Source of the DNA: Streptomyces sp. MMG1533
Lineage (GTDB): Bacteria > Actinomycetota > Actinomycetes > Streptomycetales > Streptomycetaceae
Direction: 5' to 3'
DNA: 64,000 nt
Assembly (NCBI RefSeq): GCF_001279775.1
Contig: NZ_LGDG01000239.1
Coordinates: 3,441 to 67,440, forward strand
A model generated the notes under the pieces. That model saw only the letters and a program-made list of their open reading frames with translations. It searched no databases and was not told the origin of the DNA. Within the stretch, counting starts at the first letter, position 1. Every line of letters begins with the position of its first letter. Shown piece by piece: positions 35,855 through 43,504 of the stretch. Both the position numbers and the translations under genes were made by a program.

Positions 35855-36501
35855 GCTCCCTGCTGGTTCCCTACTACGAGCACCCGTCCGTCCGCCCCGC
35901 CGAATGGGACGCGATCGTGCAGGCGGCCCCCCGCCTCCACGGCGTCGTCCTCAACCCGGCCAGCGGCCCCGGCGAACAACCCGACCCGGCCTTCGCCCGG
36001 ACCGCCGCCCGGCTGCGGGCGGCGGGTGTCCGGGTGCTCGGCTACACCGACACCGGCTACGGCCGCAGACCCCACAGCGACGTCGTCCGCGACCTCACCC
36101 GGCACCGGGACTGGTACGGCACCGACGGCGCCTTCCTCGACCAGGTCGCCGCGGGCCCCGAGGAGTTCACGCACTATCAGAGGCTCGCGGTGGCCGCCTG
36201 GGACCTCGGCTGCACCACCCTGGTCCTCAACCACGGCACCCCGCCGGACCCCTCGTACGCCAGGATCGCCGACGTCCTCGTCACCTTCGAGGGCACCTGG
36301 GAGTCGTACCGCCGACTCCGACCACAACCCCGGCCCGGCACCACCGACGTACGGCTGTGCCACCTGGTGTACGGCGTCCCGGCCGGGGTCGACCTGGCGG
36401 AACTGGCCCGCGCGAGGGGCGCCTCGGTGCACTGTGCGGTTCCGGGCGCGGGAGATCATCCTTGGGGTACGTTGCCGCACACCCTGGAGCCCACCCGGTG
36501 A
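35851..36501 (+). CDS. spherulin-4/Sph3-like glycoside hydrolase (GH135)
   Basis: A 216-residue TIM-barrel-like protein of the spherulation-specific family 4. The presumed active-site residues of Sph3-type enzymes are in place: D97 (DGAFLDQV), N127 (LVLNHGTPPDP) and E147 (VTFEGTW). Sph3 cleaves galactosaminogalactan within the GalNAc-rich parts and is required for its synthesis in Aspergillus. No signal peptide is visible, so this copy appears cytoplasmic, unlike its membrane-anchored fungal relative. It overlaps both neighbours by 4 nt, so it should be made in step with them. Confidence 0.8.
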   Translation: MSSLLVPYYEHPSVRPAEWDAIVQAAPRLHGVVLNPASGPGEQPDPAFARTAARLRAAGVRVLGYTDTGYGRRPHSDVVRDLTRHRDWYGTDGAFLDQVAAGPEEFTHYQRLAVAAWDLGCTTLVLNHGTPPDPSYARIADVLVTFEGTWESYRRLRPQPRPGTTDVRLCHLVYGVPAGVDLAELARARGASVHCAVPGAGDHPWGTLPHTLEPTR

Positions 36502-37289
36502 GACGCCCCATCCTGCTCGCAGCCCTCCTTCTGCTGCCGGCGGCCTGCACGACGCATCCCGGCGACGACGCCGCCGACGAGCCGAGCGGCGATCACTGGC
36601 AGCCGCGCCCCGGCGTGGCCTGGCAGTGGCAGCTGAGCGGCCGCCTCGACACGAGCGTCGACGTTCCCGTCTACGACATCGACGGCTTCGACCAGTCGAA
36701 GTCGACGGTCGCCGCGCTGCACCGCGAGGACCGCAAGGTGATCTGCTACCTCTCGACGGGCGCCTGGGAGGACTGGCGCCCCGACGCGAAGAAGTTCCCC
36801 GAGTCGGTCCTGGGCCGCGGCAACGGCTGGGAGGGCGAGCGCTGGCTCGACATCCGCCGCACCGACGTCCTGGAGCCCCTGATGGCGGCCCGTCTCGACA
36901 TGTGCCGTGACAAGGGCTTCGACGCGGTCGAGCCCGACAACATGGACGGCTACCGCAATCGCACCGGCTTCCCCTTGAAGGCCTCCGACCAGCTCCGCTA
37001 CAACCGCCTGATCGCGAAACTCGCCCACGACCGCGGATTGGCCGTGGGCCTGAAGAACGACCTGGACCAAATCCCGCAGCTGGTGGGCGACTTCGACTTC
37101 GCGGTCAACGAACAGTGCGCCCAGTACGGCGAATGCGCCGACCTGAAGCCCTTCATCGCGGCGGGCAAGGCCGTCTTCCACGTCGAGTACGAACTGCCGA
37201 CCCGCCGCTTCTGCCCCGACTCCCGCAGCCTGAAGCTGAGTTCGATGCTGAAGAAGTACGAACTGGGGGTGTGGCGCCGAGCCTGCTAG
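36498..37289 (+). CDS. endo-alpha-1,4-polygalactosaminidase lipoprotein (GH114, Ega3-like)
   Basis: A 263-residue lipoprotein: a short signal ending LLLPAAC puts the lipidated cysteine at residue 17. The mature part is the GH114 domain with VPVYDIDGFD, VICYLSTGAWEDWRPD, the catalytic region AVEPDNMDGY (D147) and FAVNEQCAQYGEC (E205 as likely acid/base). GH114 enzymes cut alpha-1,4-linked galactosamine polymers; Aspergillus Ega3 is the fungal counterpart. It is the last gene of the cluster; its GTG overlaps the previous stop. It should act on the outer face of the membrane, trimming or releasing the polymer. Confidence 0.88.
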   Translation: MRRPILLAALLLLPAACTTHPGDDAADEPSGDHWQPRPGVAWQWQLSGRLDTSVDVPVYDIDGFDQSKSTVAALHREDRKVICYLSTGAWEDWRPDAKKFPESVLGRGNGWEGERWLDIRRTDVLEPLMAARLDMCRDKGFDAVEPDNMDGYRNRTGFPLKASDQLRYNRLIAKLAHDRGLAVGLKNDLDQIPQLVGDFDFAVNEQCAQYGECADLKPFIAAGKAVFHVEYELPTRRFCPDSRSLKLSSMLKKYELGVWRRAC

Positions 37290-37296
37290 GCAGGCC

Positions 37297-38085
37297 CTAC
37301 CGCCCCAGGGTCAGTGCGACGAGCGCCACGGTGGCCGCCGTCTCCGCGAGCCCCCCGAACACGTCCCCCGTCACCCCGCCGAAGCGCCGTACGCAGTGGC
37401 GCAGCAGGAGTTCGGCGACGGCGAGGGCGGCGAGGACCGCGAGGGCGGTGCGGACGGCGTCGTACGGTCCGAAGAGCGCCCCCGCGACCGCGGCCGCCAG
37501 GGTGACGGCGACGGCGGCGATCATCGCACCCCGCACCGGCACTACCCCCGCCACCGCGGCCCCCAGCCCCTCCGGCCGGGCGGCCGGCACCCCGGTGCGG
37601 GCGGCGAGGGTGAGGGCCAGGCGGGCGGCGGTCGCCGAGACGACCGCGGCCACGGCACCCCGGGCCCACGAGTCGCCGTAGAGCTGCGACACCGCGGCCA
37701 CCTGGGCGAACAGGACGAAGACGAGGGTGATGACCCCGAACGGCCCGATGTCCGACTGCTTCATGATCCGCAGCGCGTCCTCGGCGGGCTTGCCGCTGCC
37801 CAGACCGTCCGCGGTGTCCGCGAGCCCGTCGAGGTGCAGTCCGCGGGTGAGCGCGGCGGGTACGGCGGTGGAGGCGACGGCGGCGAGCAGCGGGCCCGCA
37901 CCCAGGAACAGCAGGAACACGCCGAGTGCGGCCGACCCCGCGCCGACCACCAGCCCGGCCGCCGGGGCGCACAGCATGCCGCCGCGGGCGGCCTCCCGGT
38001 CCCAGCGGGTCACCTTGACCGGGAGCACGGTGAGGGTGCCGAAGGCGAAGCGGAGGCCGTCCGGCCAGGAGGGGGTCTTGGACAC
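37297..38085 (-). CDS. cobS: adenosylcobinamide-GDP ribazoletransferase
   Basis: A 262-residue integral membrane enzyme that joins adenosylcobinamide-GDP to alpha-ribazole, the last-but-one step of cobalamin assembly. The signature LHLDGLADTADGLGSG is at ~83-98 and there are several membrane segments, as expected for CobS/CobV. The substrate-making partners cobT and cobU are nearby in this window. It is convergent with the polysaccharide cluster (7 bp gap). Confidence 0.95.
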   Translation of the reverse strand: MSKTPSWPDGLRFAFGTLTVLPVKVTRWDREAARGGMLCAPAAGLVVGAGSAALGVFLLFLGAGPLLAAVASTAVPAALTRGLHLDGLADTADGLGSGKPAEDALRIMKQSDIGPFGVITLVFVLFAQVAAVSQLYGDSWARGAVAAVVSATAARLALTLAARTGVPAARPEGLGAAVAGVVPVRGAMIAAVAVTLAAAVAGALFGPYDAVRTALAVLAALAVAELLLRHCVRRFGGVTGDVFGGLAETAATVALVALTLGR

Positions 38086-38145
38086 CGGCGCAGGTTACCC
38101 GGCGGTCCGGAGAGCGGGTGCGGCGGCCGTGGATAAAGTGCTCAT

Positions 38146-38910
38146 ATGGGACATTGGCTGGAGCGGAACATCATCGAGCCGGGCAAGCTGCCCCTCCTCG
38201 TCGCCCTCACCGCGTTCGTACTGACGTTTCTGATCACCCGGGTCGTCACTCGTATGATCCGGGCGGGCAAGGGACCCTTCGGCAACGTCAGCGCCGGGGG
38301 AGTGCACATCCACCATGTGGTCCCCGGTGTCGCCCTCACCGTCCTCGGCGGCTTCGGCGCGGTCGCCAGCACCCGGCACGGCGTCGGCTCGGCGGCGTTC
38401 GCGGTCGTCTTCGGCATCGGCGCGGGACTGGTCCTGGACGAGTTCGCGCTGATCCTGCACCTCGACGACGTCTACTGGACCGAGGCCGGCCGCAAGAGCG
38501 TCGAGGTCGTGGTGCTCACGGCGGCCCTGGTCGGACTGGTCCTGTGCGGATTCGTGCCCTTCGGCGTCAACGACCTCAGCGAGGACGAACTCCAGGACCG
38601 CGGCTCCGTCATCGTGAGCGTGGCCGTGAGCTTCCTCTTCTCCCTCATGGCTCTGGCCAAGGGCAAGGCCCGCACCGCGATCTTCGGTGTGATCGTCCCC
38701 CTCATCGCCGTCATCGGTGCCATCCGGCTGGCCCGCCCCGGCTCCCCCTGGGCCAAGCGCTTCTACGGCCGCCGCCCACGCGCCCGCGCCAGAGCCAGAC
38801 TGCGCGCCTACCGTCACGACCGCCGCTGGGCGGGCCCCAGCCGCATCCTTCAGGACTGGATCGGCGGCAGACCGGACGACGAGCCCGCCCGCGCCCTCGA
38901 ACGCCGGTGA
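38146..38910 (+). CDS. conserved integral membrane protein with HIHH and HLDD motifs
   Basis: A 254-residue protein with about six membrane segments: ~15-37, ~55-75, ~80-95, ~120-142, ~163-180 and ~185-205. Two polar motifs are unusual: GGVHIHHVVPG before the second segment, and DEFALILHLDDVYW after the third. The clustered His and Asp suggest a metal site or proton path. The C-terminal 50 residues are very basic. I recognise this only as a conserved actinobacterial membrane protein. It is divergent from cobS by 60 bp and its 3' end overlaps the convergent gene by 61 bp. Confidence 0.75.
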   Translation: MGHWLERNIIEPGKLPLLVALTAFVLTFLITRVVTRMIRAGKGPFGNVSAGGVHIHHVVPGVALTVLGGFGAVASTRHGVGSAAFAVVFGIGAGLVLDEFALILHLDDVYWTEAGRKSVEVVVLTAALVGLVLCGFVPFGVNDLSEDELQDRGSVIVSVAVSFLFSLMALAKGKARTAIFGVIVPLIAVIGAIRLARPGSPWAKRFYGRRPRARARARLRAYRHDRRWAGPSRILQDWIGGRPDDEPARALERR

Positions 38911-39548
38911 CGCAGCGCCGACACCCCGCACAGCACCAGCACCACCGCGATCGCCGCCAGATGCTCCTTGCCGGCCAGGTTCTCCTTCAGCACCACCTCG
39001 ACCACCATCGCCGCGATCACACCGCCCGCGGTGACGTACGCGCTGTAGCGCCAGCCGAGGAACACGGCGAGACCCACCACGGCCGCCGACGGCCCCGTGT
39101 CCACGACATGCGCGTCGGAGCCGGGCAGGCCCAGCGGGCTGTCGGGACCCAGCCAGATACCCGCGCGCGCGTACAGCGTGCCGGCGAGCGTCGCTGCGTA
39201 CGCGAGGGCGAGCGTCCGCCACCGGCCCAGACAGATCTCCGCGATCCCGAACACCAGCAGGATCTGCACCAGGGCACCCCAGACGGGCAGGTCCAGGGCG
39301 GGCACGAACAGGGACAGGGGAGTGCGCAGGAGAGCGAGCCGGAGCGGGTCCTCGGCGCGCACGGCCCCGAGGTTCTGCACGAGCTGATAGCCCCAGGACT
39401 GGTTGTGCACGAAGTGCAGGACCGCCGTCAGGCAGACGGCCCCGAGGGCCATGGGGGCCGCCCGCCACCCGCGTTCGAGCAGCGGCTCGCGCACGGCGAC
39501 GTACAGCAGTCCCCATTCGGCGCGGGCCCAGCGGGTGAGCGTGTTCAT
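38850..39548 (-). CDS. rhomboid-like/PAP-family membrane protein
   Basis: A 232-residue protein with five to six membrane segments. Features such as LLVFGIAEICLGRWRTLALA and VDTGPSAAVVGLAVFLGWRYSAY resemble rhomboid-like proteins, with GPSAAV in the place of the catalytic GxSG, but the full catalytic pair is not clear, so it may be an inactive relative. Its ATG overlaps the stop of the upstream lysyltransferase-like gene (ATGA), which makes a two-gene operon. The 3' end overlaps the opposite-strand gene by 61 bp. Confidence 0.7.
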   Translation of the reverse strand: MNTLTRWARAEWGLLYVAVREPLLERGWRAAPMALGAVCLTAVLHFVHNQSWGYQLVQNLGAVRAEDPLRLALLRTPLSLFVPALDLPVWGALVQILLVFGIAEICLGRWRTLALAYAATLAGTLYARAGIWLGPDSPLGLPGSDAHVVDTGPSAAVVGLAVFLGWRYSAYVTAGGVIAAMVVEVVLKENLAGKEHLAAIAVVLVLCGVSALRHRRSRARAGSSSGLPPIQS

Positions 39549-41365
39549 TCGGCGGTCCTCGTCCCCGTCTCGGCGGTCTTCGTCCCCGTGGGCCGCGGCA
39601 GCCCCGGCGCCTGCAGGAACCCCTCGGCGCGCGCCGACGCGAGGCCGATGCGCGGCAGGTCCGCGCTCTTCTCGAAGAGCAGGAACCGGGGCTCCCAGAT
39701 GGGCCGGTACTTGGCGTTGGCGCGGTACAGCGACTCGATCTGCCACCAGCGCGAGAAGAAGCCGAGCAGCGAGCGCCACAGCCTCAGCACCGGCCCGGCG
39801 CCGAGGCGTGCACCACGTTCGAAGACCGACCGGAACATGGCGAAGTTGAGCGAGACCTGAGTGATCTCGATCTCGTGCGCCCGGCGCAGCAGCTCGATGA
39901 CCATGAACTCCATCAGGCCGTTGTCGGAGCCCCGGTCGCGCCGCATGAGGTCGAGGGACAGCCCGTGCGGCCCCCAGGGCACGAAGGACAGCAACGCCCT
40001 CAACTCGCCCTCGGCGTCGGTGCATTCGAGCATCACGCACCGCCCGTCGCCCGCATCCCCGAGCCGTCCCAGCGCCATGCTGAACCCGCGCTCGGTGGCC
40101 CCGTCGCGCCAGTCGTCGGCCCTTTTCAGGAGGTACGCCATCTCGGCGGCGGGAATGTCCTCGTGCCGTCGGACGCGCACCGCGTACCCCGCCCGCTTCA
40201 CCCGGTTGCGGGCCTGGCGCACGGTCCGCATGGCCCGCCCCTCCAGCGTGAACTCGGCCACCTCGACGATGGCCTCGTCCCCGAGTTCCAGCGCGTCGAG
40301 CCCGTGCCGGGCGTACACCGTCCCCGCCTCCTCGCCCGCGCCCATCACCGCCGGGATCCAGCCGTGCGCCCGCGCCTCGGCGAGCCAGGGCCCGATGGCG
40401 CCGGGCCACGCCTCCGGGTCGCCCAGCGGATCCCCGGAGGCCAGCGACACTCCGCCGATCACGCGGTAGGCGACGGCCGCCTTGCCGGTCGGCGACCAGA
40501 TGAGGCTCTTCTCCCTCCGCAGCGCGAAGTACCCGAGCGAGTCCCGGTCGCCGTGCCGCTCCAGCAGCGCCCGCAGGCGTCTCTCGTCGTCCTCGCTGAG
40601 CGGGTCGACGGCGCGCCGGGAGCGGAAGGCGGCGTAGAGGACGGCGAGGAGCAAGGCCGTGCTGAGCACGTTGACGGCGACGTTCACCCAGTTCGGCGTC
40701 GTGATCCCCGGGAGCTGGGAGCCGTCGGCGGCGACCGAGACCAGCCGCAGGGTGCCGTACCGCCACCGGTCCGGGAAGGTCGAGGAGCCGTGCGCCTGGT
40801 TGGTGACGGTCACGAGGAACGCCGCGAGCAGCGAGGACACCAGCAGGCCGCCGACGGCGACGGCCGCGGCGAGCTTCGGGTTGGACCGGTCGCCCTTCGC
40901 GTAGAACTCCCGCCGCCCGACCAGGAGCGCGGCGACGAAGACGGCGGTGAGTGCGAGGGAGACCCAGTTCTGGGCGTATCGCCGGACCTCGGGGAAGACC
41001 GTCGCGAAGGCGAACAGTACGAGGAAGGGCCCGGCGAGCGCGAGGTTCAGGATCCAGGCGGCCCGCTTCCGCCGCCGCATGGTGATCGCCAGGAACGCCG
41101 TGAACACACCGGACGCGAAGCCGGCGGTCAGCAGATACGGCGTGAAGAAGTCCTCCTGGTTGTGCCGCCGCACGTCCTGCCCGAGGGAGACCCACACGGC
41201 GCTGAGGAAGTTGACGAACGCGACGGCTCGCAGATACCAGACGGCGAGTCCGGCGGCCCGCCGAGAGGCGGCGGTCGACCGCGGGACCACCGCGGCCTGC
41301 CGGTCCGCCGTGCCCGGACGGGCCGGGGTCCGGACAGGTTCCGCGGCAATTCGGGCATATCCCAT
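39545..41365 (-). CDS. MprF/LPG-synthase-like phosphatidylglycerol lysyltransferase domain protein
   Basis: A 606-residue membrane protein with six to seven N-terminal membrane segments (~45-255) and a C-terminal DUF2156 GNAT-like domain: SLIWSPTGKAAVAYRVIGGV, GDPLGDPEAW, the substrate block RNRVKRAGYAVRV and the end RPIWEPRFLLF. This is the catalytic part of enzymes that transfer lysine or another amino acid from aminoacyl-tRNA to phosphatidylglycerol, lowering surface negative charge. It lacks the fused lysyl-tRNA synthetase of mycobacterial LysX, so the amino acid is not certain. Operon with the rhomboid-like gene. Confidence 0.88.
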   Translation of the reverse strand: MGYARIAAEPVRTPARPGTADRQAAVVPRSTAASRRAAGLAVWYLRAVAFVNFLSAVWVSLGQDVRRHNQEDFFTPYLLTAGFASGVFTAFLAITMRRRKRAAWILNLALAGPFLVLFAFATVFPEVRRYAQNWVSLALTAVFVAALLVGRREFYAKGDRSNPKLAAAVAVGGLLVSSLLAAFLVTVTNQAHGSSTFPDRWRYGTLRLVSVAADGSQLPGITTPNWVNVAVNVLSTALLLAVLYAAFRSRRAVDPLSEDDERRLRALLERHGDRDSLGYFALRREKSLIWSPTGKAAVAYRVIGGVSLASGDPLGDPEAWPGAIGPWLAEARAHGWIPAVMGAGEEAGTVYARHGLDALELGDEAIVEVAEFTLEGRAMRTVRQARNRVKRAGYAVRVRRHEDIPAAEMAYLLKRADDWRDGATERGFSMALGRLGDAGDGRCVMLECTDAEGELRALLSFVPWGPHGLSLDLMRRDRGSDNGLMEFMVIELLRRAHEIEITQVSLNFAMFRSVFERGARLGAGPVLRLWRSLLGFFSRWWQIESLYRANAKYRPIWEPRFLLFEKSADLPRIGLASARAEGFLQAPGLPRPTGTKTAETGTRTAE

Positions 41366-41468
41366 GACGCGGGATCATATGGGCGCCATTGCCCGTTTTC
41401 CTTCCACCGCAACGGCGCTCAGCCCCTACGGCGCAGTCCGGCCGTGCCGGACCGACCGCCCCCGACGC

Positions 41469-42650
41469 CTACTCCTTCTCGGGCTCCTTCTCGGGCTCCG
41501 ACTCCGGCTCCGGCTCCGGCTCCACATGAGCTTCGGGCTCCACAAGGGCTTCGGGTTCCACAGGAGCCTCGGACTTCTCGAGGGCTTCGGGCTTCTCGGG
41601 AACTTCCGGCTTCTCGGGGAGCTCGGCAGCCAGCGCCGCCGCGGCCTGCACCAGAGGCAATGCCAGCAACGCCCCCGCCCCCTCGCCGACCGTCACCCCA
41701 TGGTCGAGCAGCGGCTCCAGCGCCATCCGGTCCAACGCCTTCGTCTGCCCCGGCTCCCCGCTGTTCTGCCCGGCCAGCCACCAGTCCGGCGCCCGGAACG
41801 CGATCCGCTGGCCCACCAGCGCGCAGGCGGCCACCACGACGCCGTCCAGGACCACCGGCATCTTCCGCACCGCGCTCTGCAGCAGGAACCCGGTCAGCGC
41901 GGCGAGGTCGGCCCCGCCCACCGTCGCCAGCAGCTGCAACTGGTCCCCGAGCACTGGCCGGGCCCGTCGCAGCGCGTCCCGGATCGCCGCGCACTTGCGC
42001 ATCCACGCCAGGTCGTCGATGGCCTGCCCGCCGCGCCCGGTCACGACGGACGCGTCGGTCCCGCACAGCGCGGCGATCAGCGTGCCCGCCGCCGTGGTCC
42101 CGCCCACGCTCACATCGCCGAGCACGACCAGATCCGTACCGGAGTCGGCCTCCTCGTCGGCGACGGCGACCCCGGCGAGGAACGCGGCCTCCGCTTCCTG
42201 GGGCGTCAGCGCGTCCTCGATGTCGATACGCCCGCTGCCGCGCCGCACCCGGTGTCCTGAGACATCGCCGGGCAGCGTCTGAGGGTCGCAGTCCAGTGAC
42301 ATGTCGACCACTCGCACCGGCACGCCGAGCCGCCGGGCGAGCACCGACACGGGCCGGCCGCCCTCCAGGACGTCCCGCACCAACTCGGCGGCGCTGCCCG
42401 CGGGCCGTCCCGAGACGCCCAGTTCGGCGACGCCGTGGTCACCGGCGAACAGGACGACCCGCGGCCGTTCGATCGGCCGCACCGGCACGGCGGACTGCGC
42501 CGCGGCCAGCCACTCACCCAGTTCGTCCAGCCGTCCCAGCGCTCCGGGCGGCACGATCTGACGCTCCCGGCGCGCCTCGGCGTCGCGGCGTACCCCGCCG
42601 TCGGGGCGCTCGATCAGATCGGTGAAGTCGTCGAGATTAAGCGAGCTCAT
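41469..42650 (-). CDS. cobT: nicotinate-nucleotide-dimethylbenzimidazole phosphoribosyltransferase with acidic tail
   Basis: A 393-residue CobT, which makes alpha-ribazole phosphate from dimethylbenzimidazole and nicotinate mononucleotide. It has the N-terminal PPGALGRLDELG, the VLFAGDHGVAELGVS block and the catalytic GVTVGEGAGALLALPL. After residue ~347 the enzyme normally ends; here ~45 residues follow, made almost only of Glu, Pro, Lys, Ala and Val in PEKPE/EPEA repeats. The tail is not required by the reaction. The ATG start follows the recognisable N-terminus MSSLNLDDF; longer upstream frames are rejected. Confidence 0.92.
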   Translation of the reverse strand: MSSLNLDDFTDLIERPDGGVRRDAEARRERQIVPPGALGRLDELGEWLAAAQSAVPVRPIERPRVVLFAGDHGVAELGVSGRPAGSAAELVRDVLEGGRPVSVLARRLGVPVRVVDMSLDCDPQTLPGDVSGHRVRRGSGRIDIEDALTPQEAEAAFLAGVAVADEEADSGTDLVVLGDVSVGGTTAAGTLIAALCGTDASVVTGRGGQAIDDLAWMRKCAAIRDALRRARPVLGDQLQLLATVGGADLAALTGFLLQSAVRKMPVVLDGVVVAACALVGQRIAFRAPDWWLAGQNSGEPGQTKALDRMALEPLLDHGVTVGEGAGALLALPLVQAAAALAAELPEKPEVPEKPEALEKSEAPVEPEALVEPEAHVEPEPEPESEPEKEPEKE

Positions 42651-42787
42651 TCGCCGAACAGTACCGGCCCTGATCGAACACGGCGGCGCCACGTCGCCAC
42701 GACGACCGCGCGACGTCGTTGCGCTCAAGATCGCCATCCCATACGTTCCGTTTTGCAGTGGATTGTCGTACGTCTCCGGGAGCCGCC

Positions 42788-43504
42788 ATGTCAGCATCCC
42801 CCGCGCCCTCCGTACGGCGCCTTCGCTCCACCGCCCGGTCGATGCTGCCGTTCCCCGAACCGGAGAGCTGGCTGGACGTGGGCACGGGCGACGCCCGCTT
42901 CCCCGAGACGGCCAGGGAGGTCTTCCCCTACACCGCCTTCGACGGCCTCGACCGCACCCCCCGAGTCGAGCAGGCCCGCCGGGCCGAACGCGTCGAGGAG
43001 GCCCACATGGGCCGGCTGACGGACCCGCAGATCACCGCCCGCCTCCGCGCCCGCTACGACGTGGTCAGCCTGCTCCACCACCTGCCGCACACCCCGGACC
43101 CCCGCGCGGAACTCCGTGCCGCCCTGGCCGTGCTCCGCCCCGGCGGCCACCTCCTCATCGACGTCACGGACCCGCACTGCGCGTTCGCGAGGCTTCTGGG
43201 CAAGCGGTGGCACGCCCACCCCCGGCCCGGGGACCCTCCTCCGACGCCCCTGGACGACCTCTGCGCGGAACTGGAGTCCCAGGGCTGCACGATCATCAGG
43301 ACGGACCGCCGCGCAGCGCACGTCCCCCACGACCTGTCGTCTGCGCTGTCCCTGGTTCTGCCCGAGTCCCTGCCGTCCTGGCTGACCGGAGCACTGCTGG
43401 CCGCGGCCGGGGCGACGGACCACACCCTGGCCCCCCTCCTCCGCCGCACCCGCTTCTCGAACACGTACCGCGTGATCGCCCGCAAGGACGCGTCAGCCCC
43501 GTAG
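42788..43504 (+). CDS. SAM-dependent methyltransferase, class I
   Basis: A 238-residue protein with motif I WLDVGTGDARFPE, then DVVSLLHHLPHTPDP and LRPGGHLLIDVTDP, the usual class I methyltransferase order. It is divergent from cobT by 137 bp, which may suggest a link to cobalamin metabolism or be coincidence. The substrate is unknown. The ATG at 42788 is chosen over an upstream ATG that lacks family sequence. The 3' end overlaps the cobU stop by 12 bp. Confidence 0.85.
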   Translation: MSASPAPSVRRLRSTARSMLPFPEPESWLDVGTGDARFPETAREVFPYTAFDGLDRTPRVEQARRAERVEEAHMGRLTDPQITARLRARYDVVSLLHHLPHTPDPRAELRAALAVLRPGGHLLIDVTDPHCAFARLLGKRWHAHPRPGDPPPTPLDDLCAELESQGCTIIRTDRRAAHVPHDLSSALSLVLPESLPSWLTGALLAAAGATDHTLAPLLRRTRFSNTYRVIARKDASAP

